A stretch of 64,000 nt of DNA, taken from positions 772,501 to 836,500 of the forward strand of contig NZ_OY787459.1 in assembly GCF_963678865.1 (NCBI RefSeq), written 5' to 3'. This document shows positions 36,282-44,988 of this stretch, piece after piece; the first letter of the stretch is position 1; every line of letters begins with the position of its first letter. Both the position numbers and the translations under genes were made by a program. Under the pieces are notes generated by a model. It had not been told where the DNA came from. It saw nothing but the letters and a program-made list of their open reading frames with translations, and did no database searches. The DNA is from Maridesulfovibrio sp. (GTDB lineage: Bacteria; Desulfobacterota; Desulfovibrionia; Desulfovibrionales; Desulfovibrionaceae).

Positions 36282-38165
36282 ATGATCAGAAAAGAACCTC
36301 CGCCGAGTAAATTCGATCTTATAGTTGCAGGTGCAGGCCATGCCGGTTGTGAAGCTGCCATGGCTGCTGCCAATCTGGGCCTGAAAACCCTGCTTTTGAC
36401 CATCAATGTGGACCGCATCGGACATTTGTCCTGCAATCCGGCTATCGGCGGACTTGCCAAAGGACACATGGTCAAAGAGATTGATGCATTGGGGGGCTAC
36501 ATGGGGCTCTGGTCCGATAAGGCCGGAATCCAGTTCCGTATTTTAAATACCCGTAAAGGACCGGCGGTTCGTGCCAGCCGTGCCCAGATGGACCGCAATG
36601 AATACATGCGTGTGGTTCAAAAGGATATATTCTCGCAGGAAAATCTCTGGGTCCGGCAGGATATTGCCGAATCCCTGATCATTGAGGACGGCAAAGCCGC
36701 AGGAGTTGTTACCCGGATCGGCGAACAATTCCATTCCCGTGCCGTGATGCTGACCACCGGAACATTTCTGCAGGGCTTAATCCACATCGGGCTGGAAAAT
36801 TTCAGCGGCGGACGCATGGGCGACCCAGCTTCTGTCGGCATGTCCAAAAGCCTTAAAGAGGCGGGACTGACTCTGGGACGCCTCAAAACCGGAACAACTC
36901 CCCGGTTGCTTAAAGATTCCATTGATTACGACAAGCTGGAAGAACAGCGCGGAGATGATCCGCCACAGCCATTCAGTTTCCGGACAACTGAAATCAAACT
37001 GCCGCAGGTAAGCTGCCACATCACTTATACCAACGAAAAAGCCCACGAAGCAATTCGCAGCGGCTTCGAGCGTTCCCCCATGTTCACCGGGGTGATCAAA
37101 GGTACCGGAGCACGCTACTGCCCTTCCATTGAAGACAAGGTTGCCAGGTTCCCGGAAAAGGACCGCCACCAGATTTTTCTTGAGCCTGAAGGTTATGAAA
37201 GCCCGGAAGTATACCCCAGCGGCATTCCGACCAGCCTCCCGTTGGACGTGCAGAAACGCATGATTCACTCCATTGAAGGGCTTGAACAGGCTCAGATTGT
37301 ACGTCCGGGATATGCAATCGAATACGATTTCGTACCGCCCACCCAGCTGTTGCCGACCCTTGAGACCAAAGTGCTCCCCGGCCTGTATCTGGCTGGGCAG
37401 ATCAACGGAACTTCCGGCTATGAAGAAGCTGCTGCACAGGGACTCTGGGCGGCCTGCAACGCATTCTGCAAGCTCACCGGGCGCGACCCCTTCGTGCTTT
37501 CCCGCGATCAGGCTTATATTGCCGTTCTGGTCGATGATCTGGTCACCAAAGGGACTCAGGAACCGTACCGCATGTTCACATCCCGTGCGGAATACAGGCT
37601 GCTGCTGCGCGAAGGCAACGCAGACCTGCGCCTAACTGAAATAGGACGAAAACTGGGACTGGTCAAAGATGACCATTGGGCGCTCTATTCTGCCAAGAAG
37701 AAAGGTTTGGATGAAGTTCTGGAATTGATAAATTCTATCCGCATAAGACCTGATCAGCCCACACGAGAAATCATCGGCAAAATAGGTGGAACCGCTCCCA
37801 ACAAATCTGTCCCCCTTGCAGCTTTGCTGCGCCAGCCGGAACTTTCCATAGCAGACATGACCCACTTCAAACCTGAAATTGAAGGATATGCGGAAGACAT
37901 CCTTGCTGAAGCTGAAACCCAGATCAAGTATGAAGGCTACCTTGTACGTCAACAGGAATTAGTTGAAAAATTCCGCAAAATGGAATCGGTAACTATCCCT
38001 GATTCCATTGATTATTCTGAAGTAGCCGGACTCACGCGTGAAGGAGTTGAAAAACTGACAGAAGTACGACCCTTGACCCTTGGGCAAGCCAGCAGAATTT
38101 CAGGAATTACTCCGGCAGCTGTTTCCTCCATTGAAATTCACCTTAAAAAAATCGGAGCCATATAA
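36282..38165 (+). CDS. mnmG: tRNA uridine-5-carboxymethylaminomethyl modification enzyme, FAD subunit
   Basis: With MnmE it builds the cmnm5 group on wobble uridines. The 627-residue length is standard. The FAD fold is DLIVAGAGHAGCEAAMAAANLG near the N-terminus; SCNPAIGGLAKGHMVKEIDALGG and the CPSIEDKVARFPEKDRH segment with its conserved Cys are diagnostic. Ribosome binding comes from GGAGG at 36266-36270, 11 nt before the ATG, inside the inverted repeat. It is probably transcribed alone or with the PilZ gene. Confidence 0.96.
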   Translation: MIRKEPPPSKFDLIVAGAGHAGCEAAMAAANLGLKTLLLTINVDRIGHLSCNPAIGGLAKGHMVKEIDALGGYMGLWSDKAGIQFRILNTRKGPAVRASRAQMDRNEYMRVVQKDIFSQENLWVRQDIAESLIIEDGKAAGVVTRIGEQFHSRAVMLTTGTFLQGLIHIGLENFSGGRMGDPASVGMSKSLKEAGLTLGRLKTGTTPRLLKDSIDYDKLEEQRGDDPPQPFSFRTTEIKLPQVSCHITYTNEKAHEAIRSGFERSPMFTGVIKGTGARYCPSIEDKVARFPEKDRHQIFLEPEGYESPEVYPSGIPTSLPLDVQKRMIHSIEGLEQAQIVRPGYAIEYDFVPPTQLLPTLETKVLPGLYLAGQINGTSGYEEAAAQGLWAACNAFCKLTGRDPFVLSRDQAYIAVLVDDLVTKGTQEPYRMFTSRAEYRLLLREGNADLRLTEIGRKLGLVKDDHWALYSAKKKGLDEVLELINSIRIRPDQPTREIIGKIGGTAPNKSVPLAALLRQPELSIADMTHFKPEIEGYAEDILAEAETQIKYEGYLVRQQELVEKFRKMESVTIPDSIDYSEVAGLTREGVEKLTEVRPLTLGQASRISGITPAAVSSIEIHLKKIGAI

Positions 38166-38180
38166 ACCGAAGCCATCGGG

Positions 38181-38238
38181 TTAAAGCATTTACTTTTCAA
38201 AAGAATAAAAAAAAAGTATCATAAAAAAAATGCTTTAA
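38181..38238 (+). other. Long inverted repeat between mnmG and the PilZ gene
   Basis: TTAAAGCATTT (38181-38191) and AAATGCTTTAA (38228-38238) are perfect 11-bp arms around a 36-nt A-rich loop. No U-run follows. It may be a weak terminator of mnmG or an operator of the next gene. Confidence 0.4.
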
Positions 38239-38259
38239 CATTTAGCAAGGCTATAGCAG

Positions 38260-39294
38260 ATGGCGGTAGATCAGGAATTTTTATATAAGACCCTGCGCGG
38301 GTTCGGAGATACGGGTCTCCCCCAGCAAACAGTCAACATGCTGATTGTTGTTGGATTTTGTGTCGTAGCTATTGTGGCGGCAGTGCTCTGGTACAACAAC
38401 AAGGAACTGAAAAAAAGACTGACCTCGGTACCGACAAGCTGGATTACGGACAAAAGTCAGCTTGAAAAAATCTTTGAAACAGCTCTGGTATACCGTTCGA
38501 AAATAGATTTAAGTTTCCATTCCACATCAGAAAAAAGACGCACAATTGCTTGCGCCATAGAAGACGTCGCCGACAGCCTTATACTTGAAATACCGGCAAC
38601 AGGTAAGGTCGGTAAATCATGGGTGGGGCGAGAGGTGACAGGTTTTTTCCATGTACCGGCCAAACAGGCGGGCATGATAATTTTCTATAACTTCAACTCG
38701 GTAATAACTGAAATAAAGACCAAAGGTTCTCAATACTACACCCTGATTATCGATTTTCCCAAATATATCGAGCAAACCCAGAAACGCGAATTCCTCAGGG
38801 TTTCGCCGCCCTCCCGGAACTATGATTACGTAAACGTAATCCCGGATACCAAACAAGGTATGGCCGCAGGACTGAAATTCATAGCCACCAATGGCGAATA
38901 CGCCCCCGGTTATATGGGCGGCAAAGACGCGAATGTCTTTCTTGCCGATATTTCCGGTGGAGGACTCTCTCTTGAACTGAGCCAGATGTCCTCAAAAAAA
39001 GCCTCCCAATTCAAGTTGAAAAAAGGACAGAATTTTTTAGTCCTGCTAAGTCTTGTTGATTTCGGCAACAAAGGCATTATTCGCTACCTTTTTGTTACCA
39101 AAGTCAGAAGGGTCTTCATAGATCCTACTCAGGGTCGGGCACAGCTGGGCCTTTCATATGAAGCACAATTTATGGGTTTTACTGAAGACACTAAAAAGCC
39201 CAAATGGGAACGGGTCAGCCAAAACGGGTGCCCGGAAATGGATGACTGGACTTACAACCTGTATCTTGAATTGTATAGAGAAGGTAACGATTAA
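38260..39294 (+). CDS. Membrane-anchored PilZ domain protein (probable c-di-GMP receptor)
   Basis: A 344-residue protein with one transmembrane segment (about 25-45), a YcgR-N-like domain (about 60-170) and a C-terminal PilZ domain. The c-di-GMP motifs are intact: RxxxR is R176-R180 in KREFLR, and the second motif is DISGGG (230-235). This points to a c-di-GMP effector that may act on motility or surface structures. A GGDEF gene lies 3.6 kb downstream on the same strand. The C-terminus after the barrel is unfamiliar. Confidence 0.85.
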   Translation: MAVDQEFLYKTLRGFGDTGLPQQTVNMLIVVGFCVVAIVAAVLWYNNKELKKRLTSVPTSWITDKSQLEKIFETALVYRSKIDLSFHSTSEKRRTIACAIEDVADSLILEIPATGKVGKSWVGREVTGFFHVPAKQAGMIIFYNFNSVITEIKTKGSQYYTLIIDFPKYIEQTQKREFLRVSPPSRNYDYVNVIPDTKQGMAAGLKFIATNGEYAPGYMGGKDANVFLADISGGGLSLELSQMSSKKASQFKLKKGQNFLVLLSLVDFGNKGIIRYLFVTKVRRVFIDPTQGRAQLGLSYEAQFMGFTEDTKKPKWERVSQNGCPEMDDWTYNLYLELYREGND

Positions 39295-39394
39295 TTAAGC
39301 CGGTTGACACCGGCATCACATAATCATTAGATATAAAAGTAAATCTGATTCCCAGTTTAAAACATATGTATCAACCATAAAAAGGAGCATTGAA

Positions 39395-40213
39395 TTGGAC
39401 GACGGTTCTGAAGGCCGATTGTGGGCCAAAATGGTCAATATTTTCAAAAAAACAGACGCCCCCCTTGAAGAGCACATTCTCGAAGCCAGTGAAGACGGTG
39501 AAATCAAGGAAGAAGTCGTTTGCATGCTGCTCAATGTCCTTGAACTCAAAGACACTGAAGCAAGCGAAATCATGATTCCCCGCACGGATATGATCGGTGT
39601 TGAGATAGACAGCGGACTTGCTGAAGTTGCAAAACAGATCATTGAACACGGACATTCACGCATCCCTGTCTTTCACGATTCCAAGGATAAAATCGTAGGC
39701 ATTATTCACGCGAAAGACATTATCGCCCCCCTGCTTCACGGCAAGACCGATACTCCGCTTGACGCAATAATGCGGAAACCTTTCTTCGTGTCCGAAAACA
39801 TTAAAGTAAAATCCCTGCTCAAGGAATTTCAGACCGGACGGATTCATATGGCTATCCTGCAGGACGAATACGGAGGAACCTCCGGCATGCTGACCATGGA
39901 AGACGTGCTGGAAGAAATCGTCGGTGATATTTCTGATGAACATGATGCTGACCGTCCTTCGGACTTCAAAGTGCTGGATAGCGGCAAATTCCTGATTTCA
40001 GGCAGAGTTCCCCTGACCGAAGTTTCAGAAAAATTAAACCTTACTCTGGATTCAGAACATGTGGAATCCATAGGCGGTTACATTTCCGAACTGACCGGAC
40101 GGATCCCTCATGTTGGGGAATTCATTAATATTTCAGGCTACAAATTCACAGTCCACGAAGGAGATGCCAAACAGATTATCTCCATCCTGATAGACCCTCC
40201 CACTGGAAATTAG
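39395..40213 (+). CDS. CorC/HlyC-type CBS domain protein
   Basis: A 272-residue cytoplasmic protein starting at TTG 39395, with AAAAGGAG about 7 nt upstream. Two CBS domains (about residues 55-180, opening EIMIPRTDMIGVEIDSG, ending EDVLEEIVGDISDEHD) are followed by a CorC_HlyC domain (about 195-272). Unlike full-length CorB relatives there are no membrane segments. It lies 2 nt before lnt; the corC-lnt pair is very common in proteobacteria. A role in magnesium/cobalt handling is only inferred. Confidence 0.88.
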   Translation: MDDGSEGRLWAKMVNIFKKTDAPLEEHILEASEDGEIKEEVVCMLLNVLELKDTEASEIMIPRTDMIGVEIDSGLAEVAKQIIEHGHSRIPVFHDSKDKIVGIIHAKDIIAPLLHGKTDTPLDAIMRKPFFVSENIKVKSLLKEFQTGRIHMAILQDEYGGTSGMLTMEDVLEEIVGDISDEHDADRPSDFKVLDSGKFLISGRVPLTEVSEKLNLTLDSEHVESIGGYISELTGRIPHVGEFINISGYKFTVHEGDAKQIISILIDPPTGN

Positions 40214-40214
40214 A

Positions 40215-41741
40215 ATGCACCCAGCTGTTCCGATCATTATTGCACTGTTTTCGGCTGGAATCGGTTATGCCAATCCCCTGCTTCATTTACCTGCTGCAAT
40301 CCTCGCATTTCCGCTGGCTCTCGGCTTCATCGCCATTTCAGCAGAATCACCACGCAAGGCATTGAAAAGAGGCTGGATTGCAGGATCTCTGGCCGCTATG
40401 GCCTGCATGTACTGGATAGCATATCCAGTAGGTGTATATGGAGGACTGCCGTGGGCTCTTGCGATACCCTGCCCAGTTCTTGTGGGTATGATTGTGGGTG
40501 CATACTACGCACTATACACATACATACTTCACCATGCGGCGAGGACTTTACCGCCTTTTGCGCTCTGTATTTTCAGCGGTCTGCTCTGGACCACCATGGA
40601 AACGGCGCAGGGAGTGCTGCTCAGCGGCTACCCCTGGATGACTCTCTCTTCCGCTCTGGCCTTCAGGCCGGAATGGATTCAAGGGGCCGCTTTTATCGGT
40701 GCTTACGGACTTTCCGGGCTGCTGGTTTCCGTGGCAACAGCCATTCTGGTCTGGAAAATATCAAACCCGGTCAAAATCTGGGCTGTAGCGGTAGTTGCAT
40801 TGATCATCATCCTCGGAGGTGTTCGCACTACCCCGCAACAGTTCACCTATCTTGAAAAAACCGGAGAGACATCCATCGGTATAGTTCAAGGCAATATTAA
40901 TCAGGCCAGAAAATGGGATGCCAAATACAAAAAAACTACCTTTGAAAAATACCTGAACCTGAGCCGAAAGATTACAGACAACAGCGACCTCGTTGTCTGG
41001 CCGGAAACAGCCATGCCATTCTATTTACAGGATAGAGGGATCATGCGTGCGGAACTCGTTAATTTCGCAACTGAAACAAAAACTCCGATCCTGACAGGTG
41101 CACCCGGTTACGTAATGCACAGCAAGGGAGACTTTTCCCTGTACAACCGGGCCTTTCTTATCTCTCCAGACAAAATAGACATGGACTGGTATGACAAATC
41201 GCATCTGGTCCCATTTGGCGAATATATTCCGTTTAAGGAATTCCTGCCCCTGGGGAAACTGGTGCAGGGAGCAGGAGATTTCCTGCCCGGATCAGACGCT
41301 TCTCCGCTGCAAAGTGGTGACCTTGCTATGGGTATGCTCATTTGTTATGAAGGTATTTTCCCCGAACTGGCGCAAGAACGGGTGGAAAAAGGAGCAAACC
41401 TACTGATAAACATCAGCAATGATGCATGGTACGGCAAAACTTCCGCTCCCCTTCAGCACCTGAATCTGGTTACAATGAGGGCAGTTGAACAGGGGCGTTA
41501 CATGATCAGGGGGACAAATACCGGCGTTTCAGCGTGCATTGATCCGCTGGGACGGGTCAGCCATGCCACTGGGCTGTTTGTCGATGCGGCAGTAGCAGTG
41601 AAAGCCGAACTTATGAACGGTGAGACTTTCTACCATGCAAACTATACAGCTGTAACTAGCACCCCGCTGGTGCTGACCCTGCTCTTTTCAGTATGGATAA
41701 TCATAACCTGCCGCAAAAATTCGGCAGGAATTAAAATATAA
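40215..41741 (+). CDS. lnt: Apolipoprotein N-acyltransferase
   Basis: It adds the third acyl chain to lipoproteins at the inner membrane. The 508-residue protein has about seven N-terminal membrane spans and a periplasmic carbon-nitrogen hydrolase domain (from about 215) with the catalytic Glu in VVWPETAMPFY, Lys in YDKSHLVPFGEY and Cys in MLICYEGIFPE, then a final C-terminal span. It follows the CorC-like gene by 1 nt and precedes prfB by 17 nt. Confidence 0.95.
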   Translation: MHPAVPIIIALFSAGIGYANPLLHLPAAILAFPLALGFIAISAESPRKALKRGWIAGSLAAMACMYWIAYPVGVYGGLPWALAIPCPVLVGMIVGAYYALYTYILHHAARTLPPFALCIFSGLLWTTMETAQGVLLSGYPWMTLSSALAFRPEWIQGAAFIGAYGLSGLLVSVATAILVWKISNPVKIWAVAVVALIIILGGVRTTPQQFTYLEKTGETSIGIVQGNINQARKWDAKYKKTTFEKYLNLSRKITDNSDLVVWPETAMPFYLQDRGIMRAELVNFATETKTPILTGAPGYVMHSKGDFSLYNRAFLISPDKIDMDWYDKSHLVPFGEYIPFKEFLPLGKLVQGAGDFLPGSDASPLQSGDLAMGMLICYEGIFPELAQERVEKGANLLINISNDAWYGKTSAPLQHLNLVTMRAVEQGRYMIRGTNTGVSACIDPLGRVSHATGLFVDAAVAVKAELMNGETFYHANYTAVTSTPLVLTLLFSVWIIITCRKNSAGIKI

Positions 41742-41758
41742 AGGAACTATACCAACAC

Positions 41759-42878
41759 ATGCTTCAATTTTCAGACCTCAAATCCAAGGCTTTAACCAGT
41801 ATTGAAAAATTTCAATCCCTTTGGGGGCGTCTTTGACCACGCACAGAGCAAGGAAAGACTGGAAGAAATAGAACACGACCTGAGCAAGCCCGGAGCATGG
41901 GACAAACCGGACGCACTTACTCCGGTTCTGCGCGAAAAAGCCATGCTTGAAGAGAAGGTCTCCTCATACGATGCCCTTTCCGCCAGCAAAAATGATGTTG
42001 AAGAGTGGCTTATGATGGCTTCAGAAGAACAGGATCAGGAAATCCTTGAAGCCCTTTTTGAAAATGTTGAAAAACTGGCCAGCCTGGTAGAACAGACCGA
42101 ACTAGCAGCACTGCTTTCCGGACCGGAAGACAAAAGCACTGCCATTCTTGAAATTCACCCCGGTGCGGGAGGAATAGAATCGCAAGACTGGGCTGAGATG
42201 CTCTTACGCATGTATCTGCGCTGGGCAGACAAAAGAAACTGGAAGACCAGCTACCTTGATTACCAGCCTGACGACGAAGCCGGGATTAAAAGTGTAACCC
42301 TGCGGGTTGAAGGGCTCTACGCATACGGTTTTCTTAAAGGTGAAGCCGGAATTCATCGCCTGATCCGCATATCTCCTTTTGATGCCTCCGGGAGAAGGCA
42401 TACCTCTTTCGCCTCTGTGGATGTTTATCCGGAAATTTCACAGGACATTGAGATTGAAGTCAAAGACGACGACATCCGTGTTGATGTGTTCCGGGCAAGC
42501 GGTCCCGGTGGGCAGCATGTCAACAAGACCAACTCTGCAGTTCGCATAACCCACCTGCCCACAAATATTGTTGTTCAATGCCAGAATGAAAAATCGCAGC
42601 TGAAAAACAAAGAAACCGCAATGAAGGTCCTCAAGTCCCGGCTCTACGAACAGGAACTGAAGAGGCAGGAAGAAAGCAAAAAAGCTGACTACGCCACCAA
42701 AGATTCCATCGGATTCGGCAGTCAGATCAGAACATATACTCTGCAACCTTACCGGCTGGTCAAAGATCATCGCTGCGGAGCCGAAGACGGCAACGTCGAG
42801 GCGGTTCTTGACGGTGAACTCGACGGGCTGATCAGAAAATTCATGCTTGACGCATACGGCGGAGAAAATGAACGCTGA
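41759..42878 (+). CDS. prfB: Peptide chain release factor 2, with programmed +1 frameshift
   Basis: RF2 terminates at UGA and UAA. The gene is in two frames: codons 1-25 run from ATG 41759 to CTT at 41831-41833, followed by an in-frame TGA (41834-41836); after a +1 shift reading resumes with GAC at 41835 and continues to 42878, giving about 372 residues. The GGQ motif is in GPGGQHVNK and the SPF recognition motif in RISPFDASG. RF2 thus senses its own level. It overlaps the next gene by 11 nt and follows lnt closely. Confidence 0.96.
41823..41837 (+). promoter_or_regulatory. prfB frameshift signal
   Basis: GGGGG (41823-41827) acts as an internal Shine-Dalgarno 3 nt before CTT, followed by TGAC. 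The GGGGG-CGT-CTT-TGA-C layout matches the E. coli RF2 site in spacing and slippery codon. Confidence 0.95.
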
Positions 42879-43719
42879 GTACATCGCTGAAAATGAAGCC
42901 AGCCTTCTGGAAGAACTTCTTTCCGTGCGGGATAAATTCTGCAATGAGAAAGAAGTCTGCCACTCACATGAATGTCCAGAAGGACTGGCCGTATTACGGC
43001 TCTGTCCGGGCATGACCTTGAAGGCATGGGAAATCCTATCGGAACGGCACGGCCTGAACGACTGGCTGACTATGCCACTTGACCGGAACATGGCTCCACA
43101 CCTGAGCCATATTCAATCCGTGCTGCAAGAGCTTTCCTACAAAACCGAACACGACCCCCTGACCGGACTTTCCAATCGCAGGGTCTTTGAAAGGACACTA
43201 GATCAGGAAATTGAAAGATCCAGACGGAACAAAACACCTGTAAGCCTCGCCATACTTGATCTGGATAATTTCAAGCAGGTCAACGACACATGGGGCCATC
43301 TCAAAGGTGACGAAGTTCTCATCGACTTTGCAGACCTGCTGGCCCAGAATTCAAGACGTTACGATCTTGTAGCCCGCATCGGCGGCGAAGAGTTTGCGAT
43401 AATTTTCTCCGGTGTCGGACTGATTAAATCCCAGCAATTACTGGAAAGGCTTCTAGCCAAAGTCCGGGACCTGAGCTTCTCCATACCGGGAACCACTGAG
43501 AGATTTTCAGTGACCTGCTCTGCCGGAGTATCCTGCTTCAAAGGCATGGTGGATATTCAAATGCATGAACTGATAAACAAAGCGGACAAAGCTCTTTACG
43601 AGGCAAAAGAATCCGGTAAAGATCGGATTCACACTGCCGATATTCTGGACTTTGAATCTGTGACCAAGGAATCCCTTGTTCATGCCAATGAAAAAAAATT
43701 CTTGTTCACAGGCAACTGA
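42868..43719 (+). CDS. Diguanylate cyclase (GGDEF) with N-terminal Cys/His motif
   Basis: A 283-residue protein from ATG 42868 (GGAG upstream), overlapping prfB. The C-terminal GGDEF domain (about 92-265) has the active site GGEEF (172-176) and an intact inhibitory I-site RRYD (163-166) five residues before it, so it should make c-di-GMP with product inhibition. The N-terminal 90 residues carry a C-x5-C-H-x-H-x-C cluster (residues 25-36) and another Cys at 46, which could bind a metal or Fe-S cluster as a sensor. No membrane segment is seen. Confidence 0.88.
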   Translation: MNAEYIAENEASLLEELLSVRDKFCNEKEVCHSHECPEGLAVLRLCPGMTLKAWEILSERHGLNDWLTMPLDRNMAPHLSHIQSVLQELSYKTEHDPLTGLSNRRVFERTLDQEIERSRRNKTPVSLAILDLDNFKQVNDTWGHLKGDEVLIDFADLLAQNSRRYDLVARIGGEEFAIIFSGVGLIKSQQLLERLLAKVRDLSFSIPGTTERFSVTCSAGVSCFKGMVDIQMHELINKADKALYEAKESGKDRIHTADILDFESVTKESLVHANEKKFLFTGN

Positions 43720-43794
43720 TTCCTTGCTCTCAATATTTTTTAAATTTTAATATAATTAATTCATCATGTTATACGATGAAGGAAAAGATAAGAC

Positions 43795-44619
43795 ATGATC
43801 AATGCCAACAAAACATTAAGCCTTGCTATCATGAGCGGTAAGGGCGGAGTCGGAAAAACCAACCTTTCCCTTAATCTTTCCTATGCCCTGAACGCAGGCG
43901 GTAACAGCCTGCTGCTTATGGACTGCGACCTCGGGCTGGCTAACCTTGACGTACTGCTGGGGATCTCCCCGGAATCAAACATGCAGGACCTGCTGACCAG
44001 CGGAGCCAAACCTTCCGATATCGTAATTCCCATTGAAAAAGGCAAAAATTTTGACATCCTGCCCGCAGCATCCGGCGTTCCCGAACTGGTGGAAATGGAT
44101 GAAGACATGCAGGATCTGTTGTTCAGTAAAATTACCAAGTTGGTAGGCAGTTACCAGTATCTGGTCCTAGATCTTGGCGCCGGAATTAACGGTACAGTTA
44201 TGTCTTTTGCTTCCATGACCCAGATGCGGATAGTGGTTATCACTCCTGAACCGACCTCGCTCACTGACAGCTATGCCCTGATTAAAGTTCTGCACTCTAA
44301 GCATAATGTCAGTGATTTCAACGTAATAGTAAACCAGGCAACAAATGAAAAAGAAGCGCGGAATACTTTTGAGCGCCTCAATATGGCCTGCGAAAAATTT
44401 CTTAATATTAAGTTGAAAAATATGGGGTATGTGCGCTATGATCCCACGGTAACTGAAGCTGTAAGGCGGCAGATTCCTTTTATTAAGTTTGCACCAAAAT
44501 CTGATGCCAGCCGGGATATCCTGAATATTGCGGTTAAAATTCAGAAGATCAGGATGGAAAATATGGGCAGACTAGGTGAAAGACCTGTCATGAAAAAATT
44601 TCCGACACTGGCAGACTAA
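43795..44619 (+). CDS. MinD/FlhG-like ParA-family ATPase
   Basis: A 274-residue P-loop ATPase with the deviant Walker A MSGKGGVGKTN near the N-terminus, DCDLGLANLDVLLG and VLDLGAGI. The overall shape resembles FlhG/FleN, which sets flagellar number, more than cell-division MinD: there is no MinC/MinE nearby and no obvious amphipathic membrane tail. It follows the GGDEF gene on the same strand after 75 nt. The exact role is uncertain. Confidence 0.8.
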   Translation: MINANKTLSLAIMSGKGGVGKTNLSLNLSYALNAGGNSLLLMDCDLGLANLDVLLGISPESNMQDLLTSGAKPSDIVIPIEKGKNFDILPAASGVPELVEMDEDMQDLLFSKITKLVGSYQYLVLDLGAGINGTVMSFASMTQMRIVVITPEPTSLTDSYALIKVLHSKHNVSDFNVIVNQATNEKEARNTFERLNMACEKFLNIKLKNMGYVRYDPTVTEAVRRQIPFIKFAPKSDASRDILNIAVKIQKIRMENMGRLGERPVMKKFPTLAD

Positions 44620-44625
44620 ATATGC

Positions 44626-44655
44626 TTGACGAAAAGGGTAACTTTTCGGCATAGT
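44626..44655 (+). promoter_or_regulatory. Promoter with inverted repeat upstream of the HU/IHF-like gene
   Basis: TTGACG (44626-44631), an 18-nt spacer and CATAGT (44650-44655). The spacer is largely the palindrome CGAAAAG-GGTAA-CTTTTCG (44630-44648), a likely operator. Confidence 0.45.
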
Positions 44656-44712
44656 TGTATTAGAAGTAGTAAAACACTGACTTGTCACACTCAACACGAT
44701 TTGGGAGAGGAC

Positions 44713-44988
44713 ATGAACAAAAGCGAACTGATCAAGAATCTTGCGGAAGAAAAAGGACTCCATGTAGATGAATCTGCTGAAATTGTAGATGCATTTGTCG
44801 ATGCCATCAAAGAAGCGCTTGTTCGCGGCGACAGAGTTGAAATCCGAGGATTCGGCAGCTTTAAAATGAAAGAATACAAAGGCTATACCGGCCGCAACCC
44901 CAAAACTGGTGCGGTAGTAGATGTAACCCCTAAAAAACTTCCTTTCTTCCGGCCCGGTAAAGAACTGAAGGAATATTTGAACGGTTAA
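44713..44988 (+). CDS. HU/IHF family DNA-binding protein
   Basis: A 91-residue nucleoid protein starting at ATG 44713 (GGGAGAGG upstream). It has the family arm GFGSFKMKEYKGYTGRNPKTGA and FRPGKELKEYLNG at the end, and differs enough from the HU at 28616 to be a separate paralogue (acidic helix AEIVDAFVDAIKEAL). Its stop overlaps the ATG of the selenoprotein-like gene (TAATG), so the two are translationally coupled, an unusual partnership. Confidence 0.92.
   Translation: MNKSELIKNLAEEKGLHVDESAEIVDAFVDAIKEALVRGDRVEIRGFGSFKMKEYKGYTGRNPKTGAVVDVTPKKLPFFRPGKELKEYLNG

Noticed and set aside
41834..41836. TGA early in prfB as a broken gene
   Set aside because: It is the known RF2 autoregulatory frameshift site, with internal GGGGG and CTT-TGA-C.
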